This document shows, one piece after another, positions 1 through 8,736 of a stretch of 64,000 nucleotides of DNA. The stretch is taken from the NCBI RefSeq assembly GCF_002113375.1, contig NZ_NEHO01000003.1:62001-126000 (forward strand), given 5' to 3'. Position numbers and translations under genes: made by a program. Source of the stretch: Pseudomonas sp. R37(2017) (lineage in GTDB: Bacteria > Pseudomonadota > Gammaproteobacteria > Pseudomonadales > Pseudomonadaceae). Below the pieces are notes generated by a model. It did not search any database and had not been told where the DNA came from. It saw nothing but the letters and a program-made list of their open reading frames with translations. Position 1 is the first letter of the stretch; the number at the start of each line of letters is the position of its first letter.

Positions 1-280
1 CGGCCGCCATCACGCCGCCCATGGTCGCGGCCAGGCCGAACTGGCCCTTGGCGAGAATGATCGGGGTGATGAAGGCGAAGCTCGATGCCAGGAACACTGG
101 CACCTGGCGCCCGGTGACGATCTGGAACAGGATTGTCCCCAGGCCGGCGGTGAACAGCGCCACGTTCGGGTCGAGGCCAGTGATCAGCGGCATCAACACC
201 AGGGCACCGAAGGCCACGAACAGCATCTGTGCACCCGACAGCACCGTGCGCCAGAGCGGATCGTTGAACTCTTGCTGCAT
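1..280 (-). CDS. uraA: Uracil permease, N-terminal part (runs off the left edge)
   Basis: Inner-membrane uracil:proton symporter of the NCS2 family, which brings in uracil for the phosphoribosyltransferase encoded just upstream. About 93 residues are present, starting MQQEFNDPLWRTVLSG. Hydrophobic stretches such as MLFVAFGALVLMPLITGL and the GQFGLAATMGG segment fit the first helices of UraA. The start codon lies 2 bases after the upp stop, so the two genes form an upp-uraA operon. The family and context agree; the C-terminal two thirds lie outside the window. Confidence 0.85.
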   Translation of the reverse strand, partial: MQQEFNDPLWRTVLSGAQMLFVAFGALVLMPLITGLDPNVALFTAGLGTILFQIVTGRQVPVFLASSFAFITPIILAKGQFGLAATMGGVMAA

Positions 281-282
281 GG

Positions 283-921
283 TCACGCGTCCTTCTGCTT
301 GGTGCCGAAGATCTTGTCACCGGCATCGCCCAACCCCGGGATGATGTAACCGTGTTCGTTCAGTTTTTGATCAATGGACGCGGTGTAGATGATTACGTCC
401 GGGTGAGCTTTTTCGACCACCGCGATGCCTTCTGGCGCGGCGACCAGCACCATGGCGCGGATGTCCTTGCAGCCGGCCTTTTTCAGCAGGTCGATGGTGG
501 CAACCATCGAGCCCCCGGTGGCGAGCATCGGGTCGATGATCATCGCCAGGCGTTCGTCGATCTCTGGCACCAGTTTCTCGAGGTAGGTGTGGGCCTCGAG
601 GGTTTCCTCGTTACGGGCCACGCCCACGGCGCTGACCTTGGCGCCCGGGATCAGGCTGAGCACGCCTTCGAGCATGCCGATGCCGGCGCGCAGGATCGGC
701 ACCACGGTGATTTTCTTGCCGGCGATTTTCTCCACCGATACGGTGCCGCACCAGCCTTCGATATCGTAGGCCTCCAGCGGCAGGTCTTTGGTGGCTTCAT
801 AGGTCAGCAGGGCGCCGACTTCCTGAGCGAGCTCGCGGAAATTCTTCGTGCTGATGTCTGCGCGGCGCATAAGGCCAAGTTTATGACGGATCAGCGGGTG
901 GCGGATCTCATGGATGGGCAT
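283..921 (-). CDS. upp: Uracil phosphoribosyltransferase
   Basis: Converts uracil and PRPP to UMP in the cytoplasm (pyrimidine salvage). The 212-residue product has the usual family length. It carries the PRPP-binding loop DPMLATGGS around residues 130-138 and the uracil-binding end [11 protein letters not shown] near the C-terminus. It starts [20 protein letters not shown], typical of Upp. It is the first gene of an operon with uraA and is divergent from hpt, with about 165 bases between the two start codons. Confidence 0.97.
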   Translation of the reverse strand: MPIHEIRHPLIRHKLGLMRRADISTKNFRELAQEVGALLTYEATKDLPLEAYDIEGWCGTVSVEKIAGKKITVVPILRAGIGMLEGVLSLIPGAKVSAVGVARNEETLEAHTYLEKLVPEIDERLAMIIDPMLATGGSMVATIDLLKKAGCKDIRAMVLVAAPEGIAVVEKAHPDVIIYTASIDQKLNEHGYIIPGLGDAGDKIFGTKQKDA

Positions 922-1086
922 GGGGAAAGGCTCCGGCGGCGGGCAAAAAAACCGGCCTAGATTAATCTATCCGAGGGTGTTGTCCTATAGACATACAGTA
1001 CGTTAGTCCACAAACGCTTGATCTGACCGAGCGGGATGCGTACCTTTGCCCGCTTTTCCTGTTTCCGCCACCCCTTGGAGAGCGCC

Positions 1087-1644
1087 ATGTCCGCTGATCT
1101 CGAGCATATCCGTCAAATCATGCGAGAGGCTGACTGCCTGTACACCGAAGCTGAAGTCGAGGCGGCCATCGCCCGCGTCGGTGCACAAATCAACGAACAA
1201 ATGGCCGACAGCAACCCGGTGGTGTTCTGCGTGATGAACGGCGGGCTGATTTTCTCCGGCAAGCTGCTGACCTATCTGCAGTTCCCGCTGGAGGCGTCCT
1301 ACCTGCACGCCACCCGCTATCGCAACGAAACCAGTGGCGGCGACCTGTTCTGGAAAGCCAAGCCGGAAGTGTCTTTCATCGACCGTGATGTGTTGATCAT
1401 CGACGACATTCTCGACGAAGGTCACACCTTGGGCGCGATCATCGACTTCTGCAAACACGCTGGCGCACGTAAAGTGCACACCGCCGTGCTGATCGACAAA
1501 GACCACGATCGCAAGGCCCGTCCTGACCTCAAGGCCGACTTCGTCGGTTTGCCGTGCGTCGACCGCTACATCTTTGGTTACGGCATGGACTACAAGGGCT
1601 ACTGGCGCAACGCCAACGGAATTTTCGCCGTTAAAGGAATGTAA
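1087..1644 (+). CDS. hpt: Hypoxanthine-guanine phosphoribosyltransferase
   Basis: Salvages hypoxanthine and guanine to IMP and GMP using PRPP. The 185-residue protein has the purine-PRTase signature VLIIDDILDEGHTLG at about residues 101-115 and an early NGGLIFSG loop. An upstream in-frame ATG at 1036 would add 17 residues with no family resemblance. The ATG at 1087 follows a GGAG ribosome-binding site and begins MSADLEHIRQIM, so it is preferred. A cupin gene follows after 3 bases, probably co-transcribed. Confidence 0.95.
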   Translation: MSADLEHIRQIMREADCLYTEAEVEAAIARVGAQINEQMADSNPVVFCVMNGGLIFSGKLLTYLQFPLEASYLHATRYRNETSGGDLFWKAKPEVSFIDRDVLIIDDILDEGHTLGAIIDFCKHAGARKVHTAVLIDKDHDRKARPDLKADFVGLPCVDRYIFGYGMDYKGYWRNANGIFAVKGM

Positions 1645-1647
1645 TAA

Positions 1648-2121
1648 ATGGATACGCCTCGCTTTCTGGATCAGACGTTGTTCGCCGAACTGGCCGGGAA
1701 AGCCGCGGCCAATCCTCGTGGGCGTCAGCATCACAACTTCCATCAGATGGAAGATGCTTGCCATCGCATGGCGGTGGGGTTGCAGCCGTCCACGTATATC
1801 CCGCCTCACCGGCATCTGGGCGACAACAAGGCCGAAACCCTGTTGGTCCTCAAGGGGCGGCTGGGTGTGTTGATCTTTGATGAGACCGGTGCGGTGCTGA
1901 GCAAGACCGTGCTTGAGGCTGGCGGCGACTGTGTTGGCGTGGACCTGCCAACCGGTGTGTTCCACGGTCTGGTGGTGCTGGAAGCCGACAGCCTGATGTT
2001 CGAATGCAAGGCCGGTCCTTATCGCCCGGTGGGTGAAGGCGAACTCGCGCATTGGGCGCCGCGCGAAGGCGAGCCCGGTGTTGCCGAGTACCAGGCCTGG
2101 ATGCGCGCGCAGTTCGATTGA
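1648..2121 (+). CDS. WbuC family cupin-fold metalloprotein
   Basis: A 157-residue single-domain cupin. The metal-binding pattern is visible: HRH followed by a Glu in PPHRHLGDNKAE (about residues 52-63), and a second His in GVFHGLVVLE (about residue 101). WbuC-like proteins have been linked to surface polysaccharide gene clusters in other bacteria, but here the gene follows hpt by only 3 bases and no sugar genes are near. The substrate cannot be told from the sequence. Confidence 0.8.
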   Translation: MDTPRFLDQTLFAELAGKAAANPRGRQHHNFHQMEDACHRMAVGLQPSTYIPPHRHLGDNKAETLLVLKGRLGVLIFDETGAVLSKTVLEAGGDCVGVDLPTGVFHGLVVLEADSLMFECKAGPYRPVGEGELAHWAPREGEPGVAEYQAWMRAQFD

Positions 2122-2130
2122 TCCGCCCTT

Positions 2131-2245
2131 CTGTAGGAGCGGGTGCCCGCTTGCGGCATGCTCGCGATGGACGCAAGAACACCACGGGGTATCAGTCACC
2201 CCGCGTAATCGTTGACGACCATCGCGAGCGTGCTCGCTCCTACAG
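2131..2245. repeat. Inverted pair of REP palindromes (BIME-like)
   Basis: CTGTAGGAGCG... at the left and its inverse ...CGCTCCTACAG at the right flank a spacer of about 50 bases. The left copy looks chimeric: it has a GGGTGCCCGC core followed by CATGCTCGCGATGG. The spacer ends in CGTAATCGTTGACGACC, a sequence shared with other pairs in this window. Confidence 0.85.
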
Positions 2246-2283
2246 GAGATGTGTACGACGTTACGCCGCCCCCGGAGCCCGTC

Positions 2284-2769
2284 ATGAGCCCTTTGATCCG
2301 CTGCTGCGCCGCTCTATTGCTCACTTTCAGCCTGCCCTTGGCCGCCGCCCCTGCGCCGATGCATGCGCAATTTTTGCCACCGGATGACCTGACCCTGCGT
2401 GACGCCGAGCCCGAGCAGCAACAGTTGCTGCAAGTCACCGAGTATTCGGTGGTGGTCGGCAATCAGCGTCAGTCCAATCAGCAGCCGATTCCGGTCACTT
2501 CGCCGTTGTTGATCCGCCTCAAGGGCAAATCCCTGAACAAGGGAGCGACGATCAATCAAGTGTTGGTCAACTTCGATGGCGAGAGCAAGAGCCTGAAAAA
2601 GCCGGTCTACGACGATCAGAGCAAGACTCTGGCGCTGTATTACCCGCTGGCTCAGTACCGGGTGATCATCGATCTGTTGCGCAATGACACCGTGTATTGC
2701 CAGTTCCTCAGCTACGCCAACGGCCATATCTGGGCTGATCTGCACACCGGCAGCGTTCGTCCGCGTTGA
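2284..2769 (+). CDS. Conserved secreted protein of unknown function
   Basis: A 161-residue protein with a clear Sec signal peptide: the hydrophobic stretch after MSPLIRCCAALLLTFSLPLA, with cleavage likely after AAA around residue 22. The mature part has no motif I recognise. It lies between hpt and the PA4642-like gene, matching the position of a conserved hypothetical gene in other pseudomonads. An upstream in-frame ATG at 2212 would run through the REP element, so the ATG at 2284, which gives a proper signal peptide, is preferred. Confidence 0.75.
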   Translation: MSPLIRCCAALLLTFSLPLAAAPAPMHAQFLPPDDLTLRDAEPEQQQLLQVTEYSVVVGNQRQSNQQPIPVTSPLLIRLKGKSLNKGATINQVLVNFDGESKSLKKPVYDDQSKTLALYYPLAQYRVIIDLLRNDTVYCQFLSYANGHIWADLHTGSVRPR

Positions 2770-2832
2770 GCCTTGAGCCCACGCGGGGGTAAACTGCCCG
2801 CCCCGTGAAATGTCTGCGAGCTGGAGCCGGCA

Positions 2833-3120
2833 ATGCGTAAAGATAAAAAACAAGTGATTGGTGACGAGATCGGCGATGAGCAGATCAAGTTGTTCCTCGA
2901 TTTCGAACCGGTCGACGCGACTTCTCCGTCTCTGCACAAGCTGGTCAAGGCCTACCGTGGCCTGCGCATCGACGATTTCGAGCGTTTCCTGACGTTTTTC
3001 GTCGAGGCGGGTTACGACGTGAATGGCAAGGATGAGCACGGCAATGACTTCGTTGCCCTGATCAAGGATCAGCGCAATGCACCGGATTACATCGAACTGA
3101 TCGAAAAAATTCGCGGTTGA
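2833..3120 (+). CDS. PA4642-family small conserved protein
   Basis: A 95-residue acidic cytoplasmic protein that begins MRKDKKQVIGDEIGDEQIK. It contains no membrane segment or known catalytic motif. Its place, between a secreted hypothetical protein and mqo, is the place of PA4642 in P. aeruginosa as I recall it. The phrase DYIELIEKIRG at the end and the charged sequence suggest a small helical protein. Function unknown. Confidence 0.8.
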   Translation: MRKDKKQVIGDEIGDEQIKLFLDFEPVDATSPSLHKLVKAYRGLRIDDFERFLTFFVEAGYDVNGKDEHGNDFVALIKDQRNAPDYIELIEKIRG

Positions 3121-3133
3121 GTCAATCTCAGCC

Positions 3134-3176
3134 ATAAAAAAACGCCCCGTCCTCAGTGAGGGCGGGGCGTTTTTCA
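3134..3176. terminator. Bidirectional Rho-independent terminator
   Basis: A GC-rich stem (CGCCCCGTCCTC / GAGGGCGGGGCG) is flanked by a run of A on the left and T on the right. It can therefore end both the PA4642-like gene from the left and mqo from the right. Confidence 0.92.
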
Positions 3177-3186
3177 TGAGGCCGAA

Positions 3187-4695
3187 TCAAGCGTAGCTTT
3201 CGGTCTCGCTGCTGGCTTCAACCAGTTCCAGGGCAACGTTGTTCTGCGTGTTGATCTTGCGATACAGCGCAGCGTCGGCTTCCAGAGCCTTTTCCCGGGC
3301 CGGGAAGATCTCTGCCAGCTTGGCAGCCCATTCGCCCTTGGCCTTGGTCGGGAAGCATTTTTCGATCAGCTCGAGCATGATCGAAACGGTCACCGAGGCA
3401 CCTGGCGAAGCGCCGAGCAGTGCCGCCAGGGAACCGTCCTTGGCCGCGACCAGTTCGGTACCGAATTGCAGGACGCCGCCTTTTTTCGGGTCTTTCTTGA
3501 TGATCTGCACCCGTTGGCCGGCCACTTCCAGGCGCCAGTCTTCGGCTTTCGCTTGCGGGTAGAAGCGACGCAGGGATTCCAGGCGCTGCTCCATCGACTG
3601 CATCACTTCGCTGACCAGGTACTTGGTCAGGTCCATGTTGTTTTTTGCCACCGCCAGCATCGGGCCGATGTTGCCGGCGCGAACCGACATTGGCAGGTCC
3701 ATGAAGGAACCGTGCTTGAGGAACTTGGTGGTGAAACCGGCGTACGGTCCGAACAGCAGGGACTTCTTGCCATCGACCACGCGGGTGTCCAGGTGCGGCA
3801 CGGACATCGGTGGCGAGCCCACGGCGGCCTGGCTGTACACCTTGGCCTGGTGGTGCTTGACCACTTCCGGGTTGTCGCAGCGCAGCCACTGGCCGCTGAT
3901 CGGGAAGCCGCCGAAGCCCTTGCTTTCTTCGATGCCCGAAGCTTGCAGCAGCGGCAATGCCGCGCCACCAGCGCCGAGGAAGACGAATTTGGCGTCGACT
4001 TCACGGGTGTTGCCGCTGTTGACGTCCTTGATGCTGACGGTCCAGCCGCCATTGCTGCGCTTGAGGCCGGTCACGCGCTTGCAGTACTTGACCTGGGCAT
4101 CGGGTGCGCTGGTCAGGTGCTTGAGCAACTGGTTGGTCAGGGCGCCGAAGTTGACGTCGGTGCCATTGATCACGCGGGTGGCGGCGAGGGTTTCGCCAGC
4201 GTCGCGTCCAGGCATCATCAATGGCATCCACTCTGCCATCTTGGCCTTGTCTTCGGTGTATTCCATGTCGGCGAAGGCGTGGTGCTTGCTCAGCACCCTG
4301 AAGCGCTCCTTGAGGAAGGAAACGCCGCTGTCGCCCTGCACGTAGCTCAGGTGCGGAACAGGACTGATGAAGGATTTGCACGAGCCGAAGGTGCCTTTTT
4401 TGGTCAGGTACGACCAGAACTGCTTCGACACCTCGAACTGGGTGTTGATGTGCACGGCTTTCTTGATGTCGACGGTGCCATCGGCAGCCTGCGGCGTGTA
4501 GTTCAACTCGCACAGACCGGCGTGACCGGTACCGGCGTTGTTCCACGGGTTGGAACTCTCCGCGGCACCGGAATCCATCAGCTCGACGACTTCCAGCTTG
4601 ATCGCGGGGTCGAGCTCTTTGAGCAGTACCGCAAGGGTGGCACTCATGATGCCGGCCCCAACCAGTACTACGTCGACTGCTTCGTTATGCGCCAT
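3187..4695 (-). CDS. mqo: Malate:quinone oxidoreductase
   Basis: Membrane-associated FAD enzyme that oxidises malate to oxaloacetate and passes electrons to quinone, the main malate-oxidising step of the TCA cycle in many pseudomonads. The 502-residue protein begins with an FAD-binding Rossmann motif, [19 protein letters not shown] (residues 8-26). It also has the Mqo-typical [17 protein letters not shown] segment near residue 52. A GGAG ribosome-binding site precedes the ATG. Pseudomonads can carry two mqo genes; context and recalled synteny suggest the mqoB type. Confidence 0.96.
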   Translation of the reverse strand: MAHNEAVDVVLVGAGIMSATLAVLLKELDPAIKLEVVELMDSGAAESSNPWNNAGTGHAGLCELNYTPQAADGTVDIKKAVHINTQFEVSKQFWSYLTKKGTFGSCKSFISPVPHLSYVQGDSGVSFLKERFRVLSKHHAFADMEYTEDKAKMAEWMPLMMPGRDAGETLAATRVINGTDVNFGALTNQLLKHLTSAPDAQVKYCKRVTGLKRSNGGWTVSIKDVNSGNTREVDAKFVFLGAGGAALPLLQASGIEESKGFGGFPISGQWLRCDNPEVVKHHQAKVYSQAAVGSPPMSVPHLDTRVVDGKKSLLFGPYAGFTTKFLKHGSFMDLPMSVRAGNIGPMLAVAKNNMDLTKYLVSEVMQSMEQRLESLRRFYPQAKAEDWRLEVAGQRVQIIKKDPKKGGVLQFGTELVAAKDGSLAALLGASPGASVTVSIMLELIEKCFPTKAKGEWAAKLAEIFPAREKALEADAALYRKINTQNNVALELVEASSETESYA

Positions 4696-5432
4696 TTAAC
4701 GCGTCTCCAAAATCTGCAGCACCAAATTGTCGGCATGGCTGCCAGGAGTGACGGGGCGTATCAGTGTTGCCCCAGGTACCCATGGCAGGATCGCCATGTC
4801 CGAATCTTCGCAATTTATCGCAACTTCGACGGACGCTACCTGCCGGGCCTATGAGCCATATGAACTCATTTCAGCGTGCGGGAGGCAATTCGACTTATGG
4901 TCGATACATCCGTTTGTGCAACCAAATCCGTAGCGGACAGGCTTCAGGCTCCGGTGTTCGAGGAATACTCGGTCCTGTGTCGTTGGGCTGTTGTAGACGC
5001 TAATGGTGCATGTTCAGACGCAAAACTATTCATTTGCTCGCCACACTCTTGTGAAGTTGTGAAAACCCGTTTTTTTCACGCTCTTTTGAAGACGTGAACC
5101 TCAAAAAGGGCTGTCCCAGCCTGGCACCGTGCCCGGATGGATTGCCGCCATGGGATGCAGGACGGGCAAAACGGGCAAACAGCTCAGTGACCGAGCGTAA
5201 TGACAGCTCTGCAGATTCGCGAAAAGTGGAGTTTTTGCTCAACAAAACAGCAAGCGCGCCAGCTTCACTCGATCTGTGTGGGCGGCTCTCTGTGGGCGGT
5301 GCGGGGTGTCGATACAAGCGTATTGACGATGCTGCGAGGCCCGATCAGGAGACGTCCTTATAATCGGGGGGAGATTGTATCTAAGAAACGCAGGGAAATG
5401 GTCGTGTTTAATGACTTTTATTAGGTGTTTGG
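4696..5432. other. Gene-poor stretch upstream of mqo
   Basis: About 737 bases without a gene I can support. Frames exist in all directions, but none has a family signature, a good ribosome-binding site or Pseudomonas-like codon use. The mqo promoter must lie at the left end. Visible details: an A/T-rich block at about 5035-5100 containing GTGAA/TTCAC half-sites; two copies of TGTGGGCGG at 5278 and 5291; and a TATAAT-like box near 5358 with no convincing -35 box. The region could hold a small RNA. Confidence 0.5.
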
Positions 5433-5672
5433 TCAGGTTGTCAGCGCTTGTTGCGCGCGCGAGCGTGGCTGCTGCTGTTGCGAAACGATGCGGACACCGG
5501 CCGGAAGCGGCTGGTTCAGCCAGTTCAGGCGGATCTCTTCGACCTCGACCCAGCCGTCGCCCATGGGCTGGAGACTGCACTGTTTGAAGGCCTGGCAGTG
5601 GCCGTTGCGGTCGAGCAGGGCGAAGCAGCGGTGCAGTGGGCGTGGCGCGAACAGAGAGATCAGATGGCGCAT
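5433..5672 (-). CDS. Small conserved hypothetical protein
   Basis: A 79-residue protein that begins MRHLISLFAPRPLHRCFALL and ends in a Gln/Arg-rich tail. The composition in the middle (LDRNGHCQAFKQC, VEVEEIRLNWLNQPLP) looks like a real folded small domain rather than a shadow frame. Its position between mqo and a YajG lipoprotein is that of a small conserved gene in other pseudomonads. No function can be assigned. Confidence 0.65.
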   Translation of the reverse strand: MRHLISLFAPRPLHRCFALLDRNGHCQAFKQCSLQPMGDGWVEVEEIRLNWLNQPLPAGVRIVSQQQQPRSRAQQALTT

Positions 5673-5876
5673 GGCGAAGTACCGTGTGGGTGACTGCCGA
5701 GAAGATTGCCTTCAGGCCGTTACGTGCAAGTGTAGGAGTGGTGACATCTGTGTGACAGGAACCGCTTTCCCAGGGGGGTGTCAGAGTATTCATCAAACAC
5801 TGTGAGGTGCTGGTTCCCCGCAGTGGCGCACCGCTATACTGCCGGCCTGTTTGTGCCTGATTCTGGAGAGAAGAGC

Positions 5877-6461
5877 ATGTTGCAACGCCTGTTGTTCGGT
5901 TTGATCACTGTGACCAGTTTGACCCTGGTTGGCTGCGCCAACAGCCCGCAACAACTGAGCCCGGAACCCAAACTGACCGCCCAGTTGGCCCCGGTCGGCC
6001 ATGGCCAGCCCGTCGTGGTGCGTGTAGTGGACGGTCGTCCGTCACCGACGCTGGGCACCCGTGGCGGCCTGTACCCGGAGACCAGTGCAGTCACCGTGCA
6101 GAGCGCGCAGATCCTGCCGAAGCTGCAGGCCCAGGCTGAAGCTGCCGTGCGTCTGTTGGGCTTTACCCCGACGAACAATGCCATGAATGCACCGCAACTG
6201 ACCGTGACCCTCACAGAGTTGAAGTACCAGTCGCCCAAGGAAGGCATGTACGTGACCGAAGCCACCATCGGCGCAACGTTCCGCTCCGATGTACAGAACG
6301 CCAACCGTCGCTACAGCGGCCGTTATGGTTCGTCCCTGGACCAGCGCTTCGGTATGGCGCCGAACCAGGAAACCAACACCAAGCTGGTCGGCGATGTGCT
6401 GAGCGATGCGTTGACCCGCCTGTTCAAGGACCCGACCGTGGGTCAGATCCTCGGCGAGTAA
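5877..6461 (+). CDS. YajG family lipoprotein
   Basis: A 194-residue predicted outer-membrane lipoprotein. The signal peptide MLQRLLFGLITVTSLTLVGC ends in a lipobox (LVGC, Cys20). The mature protein matches the YajG pattern: VVVRVVDGRPSPTLGTRGG, then a C-terminal SDALTRLFKDPTVGQIL. The ATG at 5877 is chosen because it puts the signal peptide at the N-terminus; upstream in-frame codons would bury it. The role of YajG is not established. Confidence 0.88.
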   Translation: MLQRLLFGLITVTSLTLVGCANSPQQLSPEPKLTAQLAPVGHGQPVVVRVVDGRPSPTLGTRGGLYPETSAVTVQSAQILPKLQAQAEAAVRLLGFTPTNNAMNAPQLTVTLTELKYQSPKEGMYVTEATIGATFRSDVQNANRRYSGRYGSSLDQRFGMAPNQETNTKLVGDVLSDALTRLFKDPTVGQILGE

Positions 6462-6470
6462 CGCGCCTTC

Positions 6471-6564
6471 CTGTAGGAGCGAGCATGCTCGCGATGAGGC
6501 CGTCACATTCAACATCATTGTTGTCTGTCTGGCCGCCATCGCGAGCATGCTCGCTCCTACAGGG
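6471..6564. repeat. Inverted pair of REP palindromes
   Basis: CTGTAGGAGCGAGCATGCTC at 6471 and its inverse ending CTCGCTCCTACAGG at about 6562 enclose roughly 40 bases. Each half contains the palindrome GAGCATGCTC. The pair lies between the YajG gene and a small gene on the other strand. Confidence 0.9.
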
Positions 6565-6575
6565 GATCAGTGGTG

Positions 6576-6782
6576 TCAGGCTGCTTGCGAGTAGAAGTCC
6601 AGCACGCTCACACCGGTCAGCAGGTCCGTTTCCGGCAAATCCGCATGTTGATGCCCGCCCAGGGCGCAATACACCAGCCAATGGCGGTCTTGAACGTTGA
6701 AGGCGAGGCTGCCGACGAGAGCTTGCTGCTCTTCGCTGGGGGTGATGAGGTAAAGACGATCCTGATTTTCGGCGTGGAGCAT
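6576..6782 (-). CDS. Small conserved protein, possibly N-terminally truncated by an in-frame TGA
   Basis: Sixty-eight residues from MLHAENQDRLYLITPSEEQQ to DFYSQAA. The same frame extends upstream with protein-like sequence (IGDHAHLETDTDYV) until a TGA at 6825-6827. Beyond that TGA it continues ten more codons to an ATG at 6857 (MAALRHGFVI). The simplest reading is an ancestral 93-residue gene with CGA changed to TGA at codon 11. Alternatively, translation truly starts at the ATG at 6782, which has GGA seven bases upstream. No function recognised. Confidence 0.5.
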   Translation of the reverse strand: MLHAENQDRLYLITPSEEQQALVGSLAFNVQDRHWLVYCALGGHQHADLPETDLLTGVSVLDFYSQAA

Positions 6783-6971
6783 GACGTAGTCCGTGTCGGT
6801 TTCGAGGTGCGCATGGTCGCCGATTCAGATGACGAAGCCATGACGCAGGGCAGCCATTGATCATTTGCTTTGTTATTTGTCGGAAACAGAGGGCAAGTGC
6901 ACAGGCTTTCGGTAGAATCCGCGCCGCGGTCGCCGGTCGGCACCTGCCACCTGTTTTACTTGAGGTTTGTG

Positions 6972-7250
6972 ATGTCGCTGCACTTGATGACGCTGTTTAC
7001 CGCCCATCCCGCCAAATTGATCAATCTGCTGGCCTTGCTGTTTGCCTTCCCGGGCGGCTGGTTGCTGCACAGCACCCGTCGTCGCGAACTGCGCGCGCTG
7101 GCCAGTTTGCAGGCAAAGCGCCAGAGCAGCCCCAACGTAGAGCCCACGCTGGACTGGGTGACCTTGCGCACGAACCGGTTTTTCTACATCTTCGGTTTCG
7201 CCTGCATGGGGATGGCGCTGCTGGTGTCCTGGATCAGCACTCAGGTCTGA
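6972..7250 (+). CDS. Small inner-membrane protein
   Basis: A 92-residue protein with two predicted membrane segments: LINLLALLFAFPGGWLL (about residues 16-33) and FFYIFGFACMGMALLVSWIS (about 70-89). A charged cytoplasmic loop (RRRELRALASLQAKR) separates them. The upstream sequence TTGAGGTTTGTG gives a GAGG ribosome-binding site for the ATG at 6972; longer versions start in a non-conserved leader. Function unknown. Confidence 0.75.
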   Translation: MSLHLMTLFTAHPAKLINLLALLFAFPGGWLLHSTRRRELRALASLQAKRQSSPNVEPTLDWVTLRTNRFFYIFGFACMGMALLVSWISTQV

Positions 7251-7264
7251 ATCTGAAATAGACC

Positions 7265-7398
7265 CTGTGGCGAGGGGGCTTGCCCCCGTTGGGCTGCGAA
7301 GCGGCCCTGAAACCTACGAGGGTTTCCTGCCCACATTGCTCGCCTGTCGAGTCGACGACGGCTTCGCCGCCGAACGGGGGCAAGCCCCCTCGCCACAA
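7265..7398. repeat. Large inverted repeat of a second palindrome family
   Basis: CTGTGGCGAGGGGGCTTGCC at the left is matched by its inverse GGCAAGCCCCCTCGCCACA at the right. An inner GGGCTGCGAAGCGGCCC hairpin lies just inside the left arm. This is a different REP-like family from the TGTAGGAGC elements elsewhere in the window. It lies between two converging genes and may also end transcription. Confidence 0.85.
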
Positions 7399-7430
7399 AA
7401 AGGGCCGTTTTTGTATCCAGCGAAAGCCGC

Positions 7431-8597
7431 TTACAGCGGCAACCCTGCCTTCACCCGGTACTGATTGCGCACCGGCGTCGCATATTGCAGCACCAGGAAT
7501 GGACGATGCTCTTCAGGGCAGGCGTCCAGGCGGCGTTGCCATTCTTCCTGGGCCTTGGCCAGTTCCTCGGCCGGGAACACTTCGGCGGCTTTCGGTACCT
7601 GCAGTTGCGGATCAGCGTCTTTCCACTGCGCATAAGCCAGGTAGTGCACCGGGAACAAGCGATAGCCGCTGAGGATTTGCTTGTCCATCTCGACCGCCAA
7701 TTGCTTGGTGTCCTCGAACAGTTCGGTGATCGGCGCGGCAAAGTTCACATGCACCCGGCCCTTGTAGCCGGTAATGCCCTTGGCGATGCTCACGTCATCC
7801 TCGCCTGGCGCCTTGGTGTAGCTGCCGGTGGTCGCGCGGATGTAAAGCTCGCGGGCCTTGGCCTGATCGCACGGGTCGTACTCGTAGCTGATCGAAACCG
7901 GGGTCAGGTTCAGCGACTGGATGACCTCGCCGAACGGCTCGTCCTTGCGGCTCATGTGGAACATCTTGAGGATCGCCGATTCGGTACGGTCGTCACCGTC
8001 CTTGGCGCGTCCTTCGGCCTGGGCGATCCAGATCGAGGCGCAATCGTTGCGGATCGAATGGTTGATGTACGCCGACAACAGTTGGTAAGCCGCCATTTTC
8101 TCCCGGCGACCGCTGATCGAGCGGTGCACGATGAAGCTCTTGTTCAGGCGCATCAGGTCGCTGACGAAAGGCTTTTGCAGCAAGTTATCGCCAATGGCGA
8201 TGCGCGGGGTCGGCAGGCCTGCGTGGTACACGGCGTAGTTGACGAAGGCCGGGTCCATCACGATATCGCGGTGGTTGGCGATGAACAGGTAGGCGCTGCC
8301 GGACTTGAATTGCTCCACCCCGGTATAAGTGACGCCGTCGGTGGCGCGTTCGATGGTGTGGTCGACGTAATGCTCGACTTTGTCCTGTAGCGTGGCCACG
8401 GAGGTAATGCCGGCAAACTCACGGCGCAGCCGATGGGCTATAAGTGGTTTGAGTGCCCAGCCTAAAGCGCCGGCGAAGCGCGGGAAGCGGAAGTGGGTGA
8501 GGATATCTAGAAACGCCTTGTCGCCGAGCAGTCGTGCCAGCACTGCCGGGACTTCACTGTCGTCGTAAGGTCGGATGGCATCGAATTCGCCCATCAT
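7431..8597 (-). CDS. Glycerolipid acyltransferase (PlsC-like domain)
   Basis: A 388-residue protein of the 1-acyl-sn-glycerol-3-phosphate acyltransferase superfamily. The catalytic HX4D motif is seen as ANHRDIVMDP (about residues 107-116). A later conserved block includes FIVHRSISGRREK and an EGR-type motif, IAQAEGRAKDG, around residue 190. There is no strong membrane helix, so it is probably a peripheral enzyme. It is longer than classical PlsC (about 250 residues) because of a C-terminal extension. Exact acceptor unknown. Confidence 0.82.
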   Translation of the reverse strand: MMGEFDAIRPYDDSEVPAVLARLLGDKAFLDILTHFRFPRFAGALGWALKPLIAHRLRREFAGITSVATLQDKVEHYVDHTIERATDGVTYTGVEQFKSGSAYLFIANHRDIVMDPAFVNYAVYHAGLPTPRIAIGDNLLQKPFVSDLMRLNKSFIVHRSISGRREKMAAYQLLSAYINHSIRNDCASIWIAQAEGRAKDGDDRTESAILKMFHMSRKDEPFGEVIQSLNLTPVSISYEYDPCDQAKARELYIRATTGSYTKAPGEDDVSIAKGITGYKGRVHVNFAAPITELFEDTKQLAVEMDKQILSGYRLFPVHYLAYAQWKDADPQLQVPKAAEVFPAEELAKAQEEWQRRLDACPEEHRPFLVLQYATPVRNQYRVKAGLPL

Positions 8598-8736
8598 GCT
8601 CTCTTGTTAGAAACGGCTAGGGTAAGTAAAGGTTCTGATCGAAAACCGGCGGGGCACGGTCTGAAAAAGTAGCCAGACAAAAATAGCCCTGCAAACAGAC
8701 CGGCGATTATACGCACAAGTCACCTGGGAGACCGCG

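Noticed and set aside
5094..5363. Possible small gene in the mqo upstream region
   Set aside because: No ribosome-binding site, unusual amino-acid composition and an equally long frame on the other strand.
6576..6857. TGA at 6825-6827 as a selenocysteine codon
   Set aside because: The codon lies in a short N-terminal stretch with no redox motif, and no SECIS-like stem is evident directly after it. A nonsense change or a downstream start is simpler.
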